From Mycobacterium botniense (GTDB lineage: Bacteria; Actinomycetota; Actinomycetes; Mycobacteriales; Mycobacteriaceae): 64,000 bases of DNA. A program made the position numbers and the translations under genes. Within the stretch, counting starts at the first letter, position 1. The number at the start of each line of letters is the position of its first letter. A model generated the notes under the pieces. It ran no database searches and was not told the DNA's origin. It saw only the letters and a program-made list of their open reading frames with translations. Location: contig NZ_BLKW01000002.1 of the NCBI RefSeq assembly GCF_010723305.1, forward strand, positions 558,001 to 622,000, read 5' to 3'. This document shows positions 52,754 to 63,533 of the stretch, one piece after another.

Positions 52754-55129
52754 ATGCGGGTTGACGGGCGTGAAATCACCGTTTCCGGCAGCTTGCTGCA
52801 GCCGCTGACCCGACGGACCAACGACATCCTGCGGCTCATGCTGGCGGCGGTGTTCCTGGCGACGGTGATCGCCAGTTCGGTGATCACCCGGCCGCGGTGG
52901 GTCGCGCTCGAAAAATCCATCTCACAAATCGTCGGGGTGCTCTCCCCCGCCCAATCCGATCTGGTCTACCTCATCTACGGCATCGCCATTCTGGGGTTGC
53001 CGTTCGTGATCCTGATCGGGCTGATCCTCGCCCGGCAATGGAGACTGCTCGGCGCCTACGCCGCCGCGGGGCTCATCGCGATTCTCCCGCTGTCGATCAG
53101 CGGCAAACGTCTCGCGGCGCCCCGATGGCACTTCGATCTGTCCGACCGGCTCGGCACGCTGCCGTCCCAGTTCCTCGACGACCCACGGTGGATCGCGATG
53201 CTCGCCGCGGTGCTGACGGTGTCGGGCCCCTGGCTGCCCGCGCGCTGGCGACGCTGGTGGTGGGCCCTGTTGCTGGCCTTCGTGCCGATCCACCTGGTTG
53301 TCAGCGCCGTGGTCCCGGCCCGCTCACTGCTGGGGCTGGCGGTCGGGTGGTTCGTCGGCGCGCTGGTGGTGCTCGTTGTCGGGACGCCGGCTCTGGAGGT
53401 CCCGCTCGACGGGGCGGTGCGGGCGATGGCCCGGCGCGGGTTCGTGGTGTCGGGGCTCACGGTGATCCGCCCGGCCGGGCCGGGGCCGCTGGTTCTTTCG
53501 GCCACCTGCCCGGATCCGGGCGCCACCGCGGTGATCGAGCTCTACGGCCCGCACCAGCGCAGCGGCGGCGCACTGCGCCAACTGTGGGGCAAGCTGCGGC
53601 TGCGCGACACCGAGACCGCGCCACTGCAGACCTCCATGCGCCGCGCTGTCGAGCACCGCGCCCTGATGGCCATCGCCATCGGCGATCTCGGTGTCGCCAA
53701 CACCTCAACACTGACCGTCGCTGCGCTGGACCGGGGCTGGACGTTGTACGCGCACCGGCCCGTTCGCGGAGTTCCGATCACCGAGTGCGCGACGACGACC
53801 CCGGTCACCCGGGTGTGGGAAGCGCTGCGGCTGCTGCACGATCACCGGATCTCGCACGGTGATCTGCGCCAGGCGAAGATCACCGTCACCGACGGCAGCG
53901 TGCTGTTCGGTGGTTTCGGCAGCGCCGAATACGGCGCGACCGACGCCCAACTGCAATCCGACATTGCCCAGCTGCTGGTGACGACGTCGGCGCTTTACGG
54001 CGCGCCGTCCGCGGTGGGTGCGGCGATCGGCACGCTCGGGAAGGACACCGTGCTGGCCGCGTCTCGTCGGCTCACCAAATCCGCTGTGCCGAAACGTATC
54101 CGGGACTCAGTACCCGACTCGAGTGCCGTCATCGCCAGCAGCCGTGAGGAGGTGAAGCGGCAAACCGGCACCGATCAGATCCGGACCGAAACGATCAGCC
54201 GGTTCAGCACCGCCCAGCTCATCCGACTGGTGCTGCTGGTGGCGCTGGTCTATGTCGCCTACCCGTTCATCAGCACCGTGCCGACGTTCTTCTCCGAGCT
54301 GAGACACGCCAACTGGTGGTGGGCGCTGCTGGGGCTGACGGTGTCGGTGTTGACGTATCTCGGTGCGGCAGCCGCGCTGTGGGCCTGCGCCGACGGGGTG
54401 GTGAGTTTTCGCAACCTGTCGATCCTGCAGGTGGCCAACACGTTCGCCGCAACCACCACCCCGGCCGGTGTGGGCGGGCTCGCGCTCAGCACGCGTTTCC
54501 TGCAGAAGGCCGGGCTGAGCCCGATGCGCGCCACCGCGGCGGTGGCGCTGCAGCAGTCAGTGCAGGTAATCGTCCACATCGTGTTGCTGATCGTGTTCAG
54601 CACCGCTGCGGGCGCCGGCACCGACCTGTCGCACTTCGTCCCCAGCGCCACCCTGCTCTACCTGATCGCGGGTGTGGCGCTGGGCATCGTCGGCACAGTC
54701 ATTTTCGTGCCCAGGCTGCGACGCTGGCTGGCCACGGAGGTGCGCCCGAAGTTGCAGGAGGTGACGCGCGACCTCGCCGAGCTGGTCCGCGAACCACAAC
54801 GGCTGGCGTTGATCGTCCTCGGCTGCGCCGGAACGACTCTCGGTGCGGCGTTGGCGTTGTGGGCCAGCGTCGAATCCTTCGACGGGCACGCCACGTTCGT
54901 CGCTGTCACCGTGGTGACCATGGTGGGCGGCACCCTCGCCTCGGCGGCCCCTACTCCCGGCGGTGTGGGGGCCGTGGAAGCGGCGCTGATCGGTGGGCTG
55001 GCCGCCTTCGGCGTCCCGGCGGCCGTCGGGGTGCCTTCAGTGCTGCTGTATCGGGTGCTCACCTGCTGGCTGCCGGTGTTCATCGGGTGGCCGGTCATGC
55101 GGTGGCTCACCGCGAACGGCATGGTCTAA
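52754..55129 (+). CDS. Flippase-like membrane protein with pseudokinase-like middle
   Basis: 791 residues. An N-terminal membrane block (about 6 helices to residue 215) is followed by a soluble part. There HGDLRQAKITV replaces HRDL..N and VLFGGFGSAEYG stands where DFG is expected, so a degenerate kinase-like fold that cannot be active as a kinase. The C-terminal 320 residues form the lysylphosphatidylglycerol-synthase-type flippase domain (ATTTPAGVGGLALSTRF, ASAAPTPGGVGAVEAALIGG). Probably moves or makes a membrane lipid; mycobacterial homologs of this three-part form exist. Confidence 0.8.
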   Translation: MRVDGREITVSGSLLQPLTRRTNDILRLMLAAVFLATVIASSVITRPRWVALEKSISQIVGVLSPAQSDLVYLIYGIAILGLPFVILIGLILARQWRLLGAYAAAGLIAILPLSISGKRLAAPRWHFDLSDRLGTLPSQFLDDPRWIAMLAAVLTVSGPWLPARWRRWWWALLLAFVPIHLVVSAVVPARSLLGLAVGWFVGALVVLVVGTPALEVPLDGAVRAMARRGFVVSGLTVIRPAGPGPLVLSATCPDPGATAVIELYGPHQRSGGALRQLWGKLRLRDTETAPLQTSMRRAVEHRALMAIAIGDLGVANTSTLTVAALDRGWTLYAHRPVRGVPITECATTTPVTRVWEALRLLHDHRISHGDLRQAKITVTDGSVLFGGFGSAEYGATDAQLQSDIAQLLVTTSALYGAPSAVGAAIGTLGKDTVLAASRRLTKSAVPKRIRDSVPDSSAVIASSREEVKRQTGTDQIRTETISRFSTAQLIRLVLLVALVYVAYPFISTVPTFFSELRHANWWWALLGLTVSVLTYLGAAAALWACADGVVSFRNLSILQVANTFAATTTPAGVGGLALSTRFLQKAGLSPMRATAAVALQQSVQVIVHIVLLIVFSTAAGAGTDLSHFVPSATLLYLIAGVALGIVGTVIFVPRLRRWLATEVRPKLQEVTRDLAELVREPQRLALIVLGCAGTTLGAALALWASVESFDGHATFVAVTVVTMVGGTLASAAPTPGGVGAVEAALIGGLAAFGVPAAVGVPSVLLYRVLTCWLPVFIGWPVMRWLTANGMV

Positions 55130-55144
55130 CAGCGTCTGGCGCGG

Positions 55145-56086
55145 TTATGACCGGCGCGCCGACACGAACAGGCTGGGCGGTGCCGCGTCCTGGACGCCTT
55201 CCGGCGGCCTGCGCTCGTAGCGGGCCATCAACTCCTCAGCCGGGACGACCGACACCGTCCAGCCGTGGCCGCGCAACCAGTCACCGACATCGGTGCGCTC
55301 CTCGAGGTACCACAGATCCTGCACATCGGGGATCTCGCGCTGCTGGCCGAGTCTGGCCATGATGGCGCGGACCCGCTGCATCTGCTCGCGCCGACGGGCA
55401 TGGGCCTCGTGGTCGGGGAAACCCGGGCCGGGCGCCTCGACAGCGATCCGGCTGCCGGTCGCGGCCAGCGTCTGCACCCGCTCGAACAGCAGATCCTGGG
55501 CGGCCGCCGGCAGAAACGGCAACAGCCCCTCAACCGACCACACACTCGGCGCAGACACGTCAAAACCGTTCTGCCGCAACGCTGCCGGCCAGTCCTGGCG
55601 CAGGTCGACGGGAACGTCAACCAGTGAACATCTGGGATAGACACCGCGCTGTTTCAGTGTCGACGATTTGAACTCCAGCACCTTGGGCTGGTCGAGTTCG
55701 TAGACTGTCGTGCCGCCCAGCCACGGCAACCGCCACGCGCGTGCGTCCAGGCCCGCCGCCAAGATCACCACCTGCCGGATGCCGGCGTTGTTCGCGTCAA
55801 GAAAAAATTCATCGAAAAACGCTGTGCGGCAAGCCATATAGTCGATCATGGAGCGCATCCGCGGTTGCAGTTCCGGTTCGGCTTCGATCAGCTCGGCGGG
55901 CAGTTCGCCGGGCGAGAACCAGTTCCACATGCCCTCGCCGGCGGCGTCGAGAAACACCCGGGCGAACGGGTCGGAGATCAGCGGGCTTTCGCTTTCGGTT
56001 TCCGCGGCCCGGGCCGCCGCGACACCCAGCGCCGTCGCGCCCACACTCTCGGTGATCTCCCACGTGTCGTCATCGGTTCTCGCCAC
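55145..56086 (-). CDS. SAM-dependent methyltransferase (mycobacterial TIGR00027 type)
   Basis: 313 residues from GTG 56086 with AGGAGGG upstream. [20 protein letters not shown] start, [29 protein letters not shown] (SAM site), [12 protein letters not shown], and [18 protein letters not shown]. This is the large mycobacterial family related to leucine carboxyl methyltransferases. Substrate unknown. 84 nt from the Mut7-C gene on the same strand. Confidence 0.92.
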   Translation of the reverse strand: MARTDDDTWEITESVGATALGVAAARAAETESESPLISDPFARVFLDAAGEGMWNWFSPGELPAELIEAEPELQPRMRSMIDYMACRTAFFDEFFLDANNAGIRQVVILAAGLDARAWRLPWLGGTTVYELDQPKVLEFKSSTLKQRGVYPRCSLVDVPVDLRQDWPAALRQNGFDVSAPSVWSVEGLLPFLPAAAQDLLFERVQTLAATGSRIAVEAPGPGFPDHEAHARRREQMQRVRAIMARLGQQREIPDVQDLWYLEERTDVGDWLRGHGWTVSVVPAEELMARYERRPPEGVQDAAPPSLFVSARRS

Positions 56087-56170
56087 GATTTGTCCCTCCT
56101 GTTTTCCCTGCTGCACGCTCACTTTCCCTGGACGGTACGCGAGCATCCTGAAAAAACGGTGGACAGCCGT

Positions 56171-56917
56171 TCAGAGCTGCTCGCGGAGCCGTTCGACGAG
56201 ACGCATCAACCGTGTGTAATGCGAACCTGCCCAATAGATTTGCTTGCACTGGCTGCATCGGCTGAACTGGTTGTAGTAGCGGCGGGTCAACGGCTCCAGC
56301 TGCGCGATCACCTCGTCTTTGGTGACGGTGGCCAGGCTGCCGTTGCACCGCACGCAGCGCGTCAACGGCGCCAACCGTTGCCGCAGGTCCAGCCGCCGGA
56401 TCACCTCGAGAGTCTGCTGCTCGGGGTGTTCGGCGTGCACGAACAGGCCATGTGTGAGCACACGCCGCTTGAGCAGCCCGCGGTCGCGGGTCAGCAGGAT
56501 CCGCTGCTGCGAAAGGCTGATGTCCACCAGGGTCTGATCGTCGGCGGTATTGGACCACCACACGTCGAATCCGAGCAGCCGCAGCAGCCGCGCCAGCCGG
56601 CCCAGGTTGATGTCGACGACGAAACGCGGATCGCGCAGCGGTACCGGGCGCAGCCTGGCCGTCGCACCGATGTCCAGCGCCTCGAATACCGGGTAGGCCG
56701 CGATGCGGTCGCCGATGGCCGGGCGGTGGGCGAAGTGCACCGGATCCCCGTTCACCAGGATCAGGTCGACTTCGGTGTGCGGGATGCCCATCGCCTCCAG
56801 GACGTCTTTTACCGTCTGATGGGTCCGGAACGGCTGGCGTACGGTCATTCCCCGCCACTCGGGTTGCAGGAAGTCGTTGAGCTCGGCATATGCCCGCACG
56901 TCCACATAGCCGGCCAT
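56171..56917 (-). CDS. Mut7-C RNase-like protein with ubiquitin-like N-terminus
   Basis: 248 residues from ATG 56917. A ThiS/ubiquitin-like part (ELNDFLQPEWRG to ILVNGDPV) is followed by the Mut7-C PIN-like part: FVVDINLGRLARLLRLLGFD (Asp), DDQTLVDISLSQQRILLTRDRGLLKRR in pieces, and a zinc ribbon (CVRCNGS...CSQCKQIYW). A likely RNA nuclease. M. tuberculosis Rv0579 has this layout. Directly follows galK by 47 nt. Confidence 0.85.
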   Translation of the reverse strand: MAGYVDVRAYAELNDFLQPEWRGMTVRQPFRTHQTVKDVLEAMGIPHTEVDLILVNGDPVHFAHRPAIGDRIAAYPVFEALDIGATARLRPVPLRDPRFVVDINLGRLARLLRLLGFDVWWSNTADDQTLVDISLSQQRILLTRDRGLLKRRVLTHGLFVHAEHPEQQTLEVIRRLDLRQRLAPLTRCVRCNGSLATVTKDEVIAQLEPLTRRYYNQFSRCSQCKQIYWAGSHYTRLMRLVERLREQL

Positions 56918-56964
56918 GCCCCATACTCTCGCGCGGGCTTGACGCCGGCAATTGCCGGCCGGCG

Positions 56965-58050
56965 TCAACCCAGCACGCCCGCTCCCACGGCCGCATGTGT
57001 GCGGGTGAGCACCGGCTGCTGGTAACCGGCCGCGCGCACCGCCTGGCGCACCGCCTGCCCGACGACCTGTGCGTGCGCGGCCGGTACCAGCGCGATCACG
57101 CAGCCGCCGAAGCCGCCCCCGGTCATCCGGGCGCCCAGCGCGCCGGCGCGCACGGCGGTCTCGGCGATCAGGTCGATGTGGGCGGTGGTGATCTCGAAGT
57201 CGTCGCGCATGGAGCGGTGTGAGGCGCTCATAATGTGGCCAGCTTCGGCGAAGTCCGTGTTAGTCAGTGCGGCAACGAAATCCAGCACTCGTGTGTTCTC
57301 GGTCAGCACGTGGCGGGCGCGGCGCGCGGTGATCGGGTCACCGAGCGCATCCAGGGCCGTGAGATCGTGCACATCCCGCAGTGACGGCACACCCAAAGCG
57401 GCCGCCGCCCGGTCGCAGGACGCGCGGCGGGCCGCGTAGTCGCCGCCGGCATGGGTGTGCCGGGCCCGCGAGTCGATCAGCAGCAGCGCCACGCCGCAGG
57501 CGTCCGGGTCGAACGGCACCGGCCGCACGCTCAGGTCGGCGAAGTCGATCAGCAGCGCGGTCGCGGGCTGGCCGCACAGCGCGGCCAGCTGGTCGAGCAA
57601 ACCCGTTGGGGCGCCGACGTAGTCGTTCTCGGCGCGCTGCGCGAGCCGGGCATGCTCGAGGCGGTCGAGGTGCACCTCCGCGGCCGAGGTGATCGCGCCC
57701 AGCACCGCGCAGGTCAACGCCGCCGACGACGCCAGGCCCGACCCCTGCTCGACATCGCTGCTGATCGAGAGCGCACCGCCGGGCACCGGGTGCCCGGCGG
57801 TGCGCAACGCCCAGATCACCCCGGCCACATAACCGGCCCAGCCGGTCACCTCACCGGGCGTGGTGTCCAGCGGAATGCGGGCGGCGCCGTTGACCTGGTC
57901 GCTGCGCACGGTAATGGCGTCGGTGCACGCGGGGGTGAATGTCGCCACGGTGCGCTGCGGCAGCGCGATCGGCAGCGCCAACCCGAGGTTGTAGTCGGTG
58001 TGCTCACCGATCAGGTTGATCCGGCCCGGGGCGGCGTAGCGCACCGTCAT
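56965..58050 (-). CDS. galK: Galactokinase
   Basis: 361 residues. [22 protein letters not shown] (galactose binding), [20 protein letters not shown] (ATP loop), [15 protein letters not shown] (catalytic Asp), and [15 protein letters not shown]. Phosphorylates galactose at C1 in the Leloir pathway. Overlaps galT by ATGA and is transcribed after it. Confidence 0.95.
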   Translation of the reverse strand: MTVRYAAPGRINLIGEHTDYNLGLALPIALPQRTVATFTPACTDAITVRSDQVNGAARIPLDTTPGEVTGWAGYVAGVIWALRTAGHPVPGGALSISSDVEQGSGLASSAALTCAVLGAITSAAEVHLDRLEHARLAQRAENDYVGAPTGLLDQLAALCGQPATALLIDFADLSVRPVPFDPDACGVALLLIDSRARHTHAGGDYAARRASCDRAAAALGVPSLRDVHDLTALDALGDPITARRARHVLTENTRVLDFVAALTNTDFAEAGHIMSASHRSMRDDFEITTAHIDLIAETAVRAGALGARMTGGGFGGCVIALVPAAHAQVVGQAVRQAVRAAGYQQPVLTRTHAAVGAGVLG

Positions 58051-59135
58051 CGCAGTTCTCGCAGCCGGTGGGCCACACTTTCGGGCGTGACGTCGCTGAT
58101 GAACGCGTCCATCGCCGACTCGGAGGCCGCCAAATACTTGAGCGCGCCGGCGCTGCGCCGGATCGACATCAGCTCGACGTGGAAGTAGCCCTCCTGCTGG
58201 GGTTCGGTGTCGGCGAACTGGTGCAGCGCCGAAATGTAGGGCAGCGGCGCCGAATACATTCGGTCGAAACGGCGCAACACGTCGAGGTAGATCCGCGCGA
58301 ACCCGTCGAGCTCGGCTGTGTCGAACTCAACAAGGTTGCGCACGAACCTATTCGGATAGATGTGCACCTCAACCGGCCAGCGCGCGGCGAACGGCACAAA
58401 CGCTGTGAACAGCTCGTTGCGTGCGATCACCCGGCTGCCCTCGGCCACCTCCCACTCGAGAAGATCTTGAAAGAGGTTGCTGCCATGCCTTTTTCGATGC
58501 GAGCGTGCCTGGTGAAGCATGGCGACGGTGCGCGGGGTCAGATACGGGTAGGCGTAAATCTGGCCGTGCGGGTGTGTGAGCGTCACGCCGATCTCCTCGC
58601 CGCGGTTCTCAAAGCAGAACACCTGCTCGACCCCGGGCCGGGCCATCAGCTCCGCGGTGCGGTGCCGCCACGCCTCCACCACCAGCCGGGCATGCGCCGC
58701 TGTCAACTCGGCAAACGAACCGGTGTGGTTGCTGGAAAAGCAGATCACCTCGCAGCGGCCATAGGCCGGCGCCGACACGAAACCCTCGGGGACGGGTCGC
58801 AGTTCACCGGTGCCGGACAGGGCCGGGAAGCGATTCTCGAACACCACGACGTCGTAGTCGGGTGCGGGCACCTCGCTGGTGAGCCCGGTCGGCCCCGGGC
58901 ATAGCGGGCACTGATCCGGTGGCGGTTTGTAGGTGCGGTCTTGGCGCTGCGCCGCGATGATGACCCACTGCCCGGTCGAGCGGTCGAAGCGTAACTGCGG
59001 GGGATTGGTGTCGCGTGGCGGCAGCGGCCGCCGGTCGGCGACAGGTGCCGGGCAGTGCCCGGGCAAACCAAAAAACAGCAGGTCACGGCCGTCGGCCAGG
59101 TTCACCCGCGTCGGCGCTGTCACGATGTCGAACAC
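58047..59135 (-). CDS. galT: Galactose-1-phosphate uridylyltransferase
   Basis: 362 residues from GTG 59135. CPLCPG zinc pair near 77, [18 protein letters not shown] near 255, and the active site [11 protein letters not shown] (nucleophilic His) near 185. Moves UMP between glucose- and galactose-1-phosphate. Intact in a single frame. First gene of galTK; the promoter lies before the tRNA-Tyr gene. Confidence 0.95.
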   Translation of the reverse strand: MFDIVTAPTRVNLADGRDLLFFGLPGHCPAPVADRRPLPPRDTNPPQLRFDRSTGQWVIIAAQRQDRTYKPPPDQCPLCPGPTGLTSEVPAPDYDVVVFENRFPALSGTGELRPVPEGFVSAPAYGRCEVICFSSNHTGSFAELTAAHARLVVEAWRHRTAELMARPGVEQVFCFENRGEEIGVTLTHPHGQIYAYPYLTPRTVAMLHQARSHRKRHGSNLFQDLLEWEVAEGSRVIARNELFTAFVPFAARWPVEVHIYPNRFVRNLVEFDTAELDGFARIYLDVLRRFDRMYSAPLPYISALHQFADTEPQQEGYFHVELMSIRRSAGALKYLAASESAMDAFISDVTPESVAHRLRELR

Positions 59136-59196
59136 TAACGGACACCCGCATTGTCAGCGGCTGCCCCGGTGGAGTCCACGCGGACTGAGGCCCTGG

Positions 59197-59279
59197 TGGC
59201 AGGTGCAGGATTCGAACCTGCGTAGGCATACGCCGACGGATTTACAGTCCGCTCCCATTGGCCGCTCGGGCAACCTGCC
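59197..59279 (-). tRNA. tyrT: tRNA-Tyr (GTA)
   Basis: Minus strand: acceptor GGCAGGT pairs with ACCTGCC; anticodon loop CTGTAAA with anticodon GTA; long variable arm (class II) around CGGCGTATGCC; T arm GCAGG-TTCGAAT-CCTGC. 83 nt without CCA, which is not encoded. Confidence 0.95.
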
Positions 59280-59350
59280 GTGTAGCAGACTACAACGAGA
59301 AGCCGGCCCGGCCACACATGGCCAACACCGACGGGAAGGGGACGAATCCA

Positions 59351-59842
59351 ATGGCGGATTCATCGTTTGACATCGTCAGCAAGGTTGACCGCCAAGAGGT
59401 CGACAACGCCCTCAACCAGGCCGCCAAGGAGCTGGCCACCCGGTTCGACTTCCGCGGCACCGACACCACGATCGCCTGGAAAGGTCACGAGACCATCGAG
59501 CTGACCAGCTCCACCGAGGAACGGGTGAAGGCCGCCGTCGACGTGTTCAAGGAAAAGCTGGTGCGGCGAGATATCAGCCTGAAAGCCTTCGCTGCCGGCG
59601 AACCCACTCAGTCCGGCAAAACCTTCAAGGTCACCGGCACACTGAAGCAGGGCATCAGCGCCGAGAACGCCAAAAAGATCACCAAACTCATCCGTGACGA
59701 GGGCCCCAAGACCGTCAAAACCCAGATCCAAGGCGACGAGGTCCGCGTCTTCAGCAAAAAAAAGGACGATCTGCAGGCCGTCATCGCGATGCTGAAGACC
59801 GCCGACCTGGACGTCGCGCTGCAGTTCGTCAACTACCGGTAA
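59351..59842 (+). CDS. YajQ-family nucleotide-binding protein
   Basis: 163 residues from ATG 59351 (GGAAGGGGA upstream). [52 protein letters not shown], and [19 protein letters not shown], all as in YajQ/Rv0566c. Binds nucleotides; homologs bind cyclic di-GMP. Located as in M. tuberculosis beside the monooxygenase and gpsA. Confidence 0.93.
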   Translation: MADSSFDIVSKVDRQEVDNALNQAAKELATRFDFRGTDTTIAWKGHETIELTSSTEERVKAAVDVFKEKLVRRDISLKAFAAGEPTQSGKTFKVTGTLKQGISAENAKKITKLIRDEGPKTVKTQIQGDEVRVFSKKKDDLQAVIAMLKTADLDVALQFVNYR

Positions 59843-59912
59843 CGCGCTGGCCCGTTCACCCTGTGGTTGCCTAGGGTGGTGAGCATCACATCCACCCTGA
59901 AGTGAGGTTGCC

Positions 59913-61457
59913 ATGACCGTGATGCCGCAGGATGCCGCCGACACCGCCGTGACGCCCGAGGACGCCGGCTACTTCGACGTCGTCATCATCGGCGCCGGCA
60001 TCTCCGGGCTGGGCGCGGCCTACCGGATCACCGAGCGCAACCCCGGCACCAGTTACGTGATCCTGGAGCGGCGCGGGCAGATTGGCGGCACCTGGGACCT
60101 GTTCCGCTACCCGGGTGTGCGCTCCGACAGCAGCATCTTCACGCTGTGCTTCCCCTACGAACCGTGGACCCGCAAAGAAGGCGTGGCCGACGGTGTGCAC
60201 ATCCGCGAATACCTGATCGCCACCGCACACAAATACGGTATCGACCGTCACATCCGTTTCAACAGTCACGTCCGCTCGGCGGACTGGGATTCGTCGACCG
60301 ACACCTGGACGCTTTCCGTCGAACAGGGCGGCACGACACGGGTTTACCGGTGCCGGTTCGTGTTCTTCGGCTCCGGCTACTACAACTACGACGAGGGTTA
60401 CACTCCCGACTTCCCCGGCATCGACCAGTACCGCGGCACGCTGGTGCACCCCCAGCACTGGCCCGAGGACCTCGACTATGCCGGCAAGAAAATCGTGGTG
60501 ATCGGCAGTGGCGCAACGGCGATCTCGCTGATCCCGTCGCTCACCGAAAAGGCTTCGAAAGTCACCATGCTGCAACGCTCGCCGACGTATTTGTTCTCGG
60601 CGTCGCGCTACAGCCCGTTCGCCGATATGCTGCGAAAAGTGTTGCCCAACAGGGTTGCTCACCCGATTATTCGGCTGCGCAACGCCTTGTTGGAAGGGGC
60701 AATCTGGTTTTTGGCCCGCAAGACACCGGGCTTCATGAGGTGGTGGATCCGCCAGATCGCGATCCGCAACCTGCCGCGCGGATACGACGTCGACACCCAT
60801 TTCAAGCCGCGCTACAAACCATGGGATCAGCGGCTGTGCCTGATTCCCGACGCCGACCTCTACATTGCGATCAGCGAGGGCCGCGCCGAGGTGGTCACCG
60901 ATCACATCGACCACTTCGACGACACCGGCATCGTTCTGAAATCCGGTGGGCACCTGGACGCCGATATCGTCGTCACCGCCACCGGATTGCAGTTGCAGGC
61001 GCTCGGCGGCGTGCGGATCAGCTTGGACGGCACCGAGATCAAACCGCAGGACCGCTTCGTGTACAAGGCGCACATGCTCGAAGATGTGCCCAACCTGTTC
61101 TGGTGTGTCGGCTACACCAACGCGTCCTGGACGCTGCGGGCGGATATGACGGCCCGCGCGACCGCGAAACTGCTGGCGTATATGAAATCGCATGGCTACA
61201 CCCACGCCTATCCCCATCGCGGTGACGAGCCGATGCCCGAGAAACCCTCCTGGGACATCCAGGCCGGCTATGTGCTGCGCGCGCTGCATGCACTGCCCAA
61301 GTCGGGGACCAAGCGGCCCTGGAATGTCCGGCAGAACTACTTCGCCGACGCCATCGACTACCGGTTCGACCGGATCACCGAGGCGATGGTGTTCGGGCGC
61401 GCTTGCTCGCCGGCCGCCGCGACGCTGCGGCATGTTCGTCAACTGCCAGTGAACTAG
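59913..61457 (+). CDS. Flavin-containing Baeyer-Villiger-type monooxygenase (Rv0565c-like)
   Basis: 514 residues. FAD site IIGAGISGLGAAYRI near 26, GTWDLFRYPGVRSDS, the BVMO fingerprint YRGTLVHPQHWP near 175, NADPH site VVIGSGATAISLIP near 195, and TATGLQLQALGG. Inserts oxygen into ketones or activates thioamide drugs in related enzymes. Same neighbours as Rv0565c. 25 nt before gpsA on the same strand, so a likely operon. Confidence 0.92.
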   Translation: MTVMPQDAADTAVTPEDAGYFDVVIIGAGISGLGAAYRITERNPGTSYVILERRGQIGGTWDLFRYPGVRSDSSIFTLCFPYEPWTRKEGVADGVHIREYLIATAHKYGIDRHIRFNSHVRSADWDSSTDTWTLSVEQGGTTRVYRCRFVFFGSGYYNYDEGYTPDFPGIDQYRGTLVHPQHWPEDLDYAGKKIVVIGSGATAISLIPSLTEKASKVTMLQRSPTYLFSASRYSPFADMLRKVLPNRVAHPIIRLRNALLEGAIWFLARKTPGFMRWWIRQIAIRNLPRGYDVDTHFKPRYKPWDQRLCLIPDADLYIAISEGRAEVVTDHIDHFDDTGIVLKSGGHLDADIVVTATGLQLQALGGVRISLDGTEIKPQDRFVYKAHMLEDVPNLFWCVGYTNASWTLRADMTARATAKLLAYMKSHGYTHAYPHRGDEPMPEKPSWDIQAGYVLRALHALPKSGTKRPWNVRQNYFADAIDYRFDRITEAMVFGRACSPAAATLRHVRQLPVN

Positions 61458-61482
61458 CCGTCGCGGCAATACGCTGATCGCC

Positions 61483-62508
61483 ATGTCAGCTGCTACGCGC
61501 GAACCGAAAGTCGTCGTGCTCGGCGGAGGCTCCTGGGGTACTACCGTGGCGTCCATTTGTGCGCGCCGCGGGCCCACGCTGCAATGGGTGCGTTCGACGG
61601 CAACCGCCAACGACATCAACAACAACCACCGCAACACCCGCTATCTCGGCCACGATGTCGTCCTCAGCGACACCTTACGGGCCACCACCGACTTCGCCGA
61701 GGCAGCCGGCTGCGCCGACGTGGTGGTGATGGGCGTGCCGTCGCACGGATTCCGCCAGGTGCTCACCGAGCTGGCGGCCGAGCTGCGGCCCTGGGTGCCG
61801 GTGGTGTCCCTGGTCAAAGGTCTCGAGCAAGGCACCAATATGCGGATGACCCAGATCGTCGAGGAGGTCTTGCCCGGTCACCCCGCGGGCATCTTGGCCG
61901 GGCCGAACATCGCCCGCGAGGTGGCCGAAGGCTACGCGGCCGCAGCCGTGCTTGCCATGCCCGACCAGCATTTGGCCGCCCGGCTCGCACAACTGTTCCG
62001 CACCCGGCGCTTCCGCGTGTACACCACCGACGACGTGCTCGGCGTGGAAATGGCCGGGGCGCTGAAAAATGTGTACGCGATCGCCGTCGGCATGGGTTAC
62101 TCCCTGGGTATCGGCGAAAACACCCGCGCCATGGTGATGGCACGCTCGGTGCGCGAGATGTCCAAACTCGGCGAGGCGATGGGCGGGCAGCGCGACACTT
62201 TCGCCGGTTTGGCCGGCATGGGCGACCTGATCGTCACCTGCACCAGTCAGCGCAGCCGCAACCGGTATGTGGGTGAACAACTGGGAGCGGGCAAGCCGAT
62301 CGACGAGATCATCGCGTCGATGAACCAGGTCGCCGAGGGCGTGCGCGCCGCCAGCGTGGTGATGGAGTTCGCCGATAAATACGGGCTGAGCATGCCGATC
62401 GCCCGCGAAGTCGACGCCGTGATCAATCACGGCTCCACCGTGGAGCAGGCCTACCGCGGGCTGATGGTGGAGGCCCCTGGGCACGAGGTCCACGGGCCGG
62501 GCTTCTAG
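61483..62508 (+). CDS. gpsA: Glycerol-3-phosphate dehydrogenase (NAD(P)+)
   Basis: 341 residues. VVVLGGGSWGTTVASICA near 10, SLVKGLEQGTNMRMTQ near 107, AGPNIAREVAEG, LKNVYAIAVGMGYSLGIGEN (catalytic Lys) near 190, and AGMGDLIVTCTSQRSRN. Makes sn-glycerol-3-phosphate for phospholipids. Matches gpdA1 (Rv0564c) context. Convergent 4-nt overlap with the next gene. Confidence 0.95.
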   Translation: MSAATREPKVVVLGGGSWGTTVASICARRGPTLQWVRSTATANDINNNHRNTRYLGHDVVLSDTLRATTDFAEAAGCADVVVMGVPSHGFRQVLTELAAELRPWVPVVSLVKGLEQGTNMRMTQIVEEVLPGHPAGILAGPNIAREVAEGYAAAAVLAMPDQHLAARLAQLFRTRRFRVYTTDDVLGVEMAGALKNVYAIAVGMGYSLGIGENTRAMVMARSVREMSKLGEAMGGQRDTFAGLAGMGDLIVTCTSQRSRNRYVGEQLGAGKPIDEIIASMNQVAEGVRAASVVMEFADKYGLSMPIAREVDAVINHGSTVEQAYRGLMVEAPGHEVHGPGF

Positions 62509-63533
62509 CGTGCGTTCATCAGACCGGGCGAGCATTCGGTGATCAGCGCGTTCAGGTTTTCCTGAACGCGTTGGGGCGCAATGCCGATCGACGGGGCGTA
62601 CAGCATGATGTGATCCAGGACGCCCGTGTACCGGCGCAGCCCGTCACGGACCTGCGCGGCTGTGCCGGCCACTCCCATGGTGTCGATCATCTCGTCGGAG
62701 ACGGCGTCGAACATCGCCGCAAAGTCGCGCCGGGCGAAAGCCTCGCGAATGGCTTGCCCTTCTTTGGTGAAGCCGTTCACGTCAAGCACCAGATCGTAGG
62801 TCTTCACCGAAGCGTAAAAGGCGATCTGCTGGGCGAGTTCGCGGCGAGCCACCTCCGGGTCGTCGTGGATGGAGCACATCACCATGGAGATGATCTCGAT
62901 ATCGTTTGGGTCCCGCCCGGCGTGCGCGGCCCCTTTGGCGATGGCGGGCTTGACGATTTCCTCGACGTAGGTCGTCGTGAACAGCGGGTGACCGGCCAGG
63001 CCGTCGGCGACCCGGCCGGCGGCTTCGCACATGCGGGGGCGCACACCGGCGGTGACGATCGGGATGTTGCGTGCCGGAGGTTTGACCGCCTCGGTGGGCA
63101 CCAGGTTCATCCGGTAGAAACGACCCTCGTGCCGGATCGGCCCCTCGTGCAGGTTCCAGATGCGGCGCACCAGCGGAACAAGTTCCTCCATCCGCAGCGC
63201 CGGAGCGGACGTGTCGGCCACACCGTGCCAGTCGCTCATCATGCGTTTGGTTCCGTTGCCGATACCGAGCACCACCCGGCCGCCGGACAGCTCGTCGAGG
63301 TCGCGGGCTTCGGTGGCCAGCACCAGTGGGCTGCGGCCGATGCCGTAGAGAATCGACGAGCCCACCCGGCAGGTGCGCGTCGCGGCGGCCATCGCGGCCA
63401 TCGAAATGGTGCCCGACCGGGAATAGAATTCGGAGGCCCACACGGCGTCGAAGCCGGCCCGGTCGGCGGCCTCGGCGGTCTCGGCCAGTGCTCTGAGGTG
63501 CGGGCTCAGGATCGCTACACCATACGTGCTCAT
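62505..63533 (-). CDS. LLM-class F420-dependent oxidoreductase
   Basis: 342 residues. AETAEAADRAGFDAVWASEF start, SILYGIGRSPLVLATEARDL, LSGGRVVLGIGNGTKR near 85, MEELVPLVRRIW, PIVTAGVRPRMCEAAGRVADG near 160. Luciferase-like TIM barrel; mycobacterial members use F420. Substrate unknown. The start is ATG 63533. Confidence 0.9.
   Translation of the reverse strand: MSTYGVAILSPHLRALAETAEAADRAGFDAVWASEFYSRSGTISMAAMAAATRTCRVGSSILYGIGRSPLVLATEARDLDELSGGRVVLGIGNGTKRMMSDWHGVADTSAPALRMEELVPLVRRIWNLHEGPIRHEGRFYRMNLVPTEAVKPPARNIPIVTAGVRPRMCEAAGRVADGLAGHPLFTTTYVEEIVKPAIAKGAAHAGRDPNDIEIISMVMCSIHDDPEVARRELAQQIAFYASVKTYDLVLDVNGFTKEGQAIREAFARRDFAAMFDAVSDEMIDTMGVAGTAAQVRDGLRRYTGVLDHIMLYAPSIGIAPQRVQENLNALITECSPGLMNAR

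Noticed and set aside
58047..59135. galT split into two genes
   Set aside because: M. tuberculosis annotation splits this gene, but here one frame covers the zinc site, the HPHGQ site and the C-terminus.
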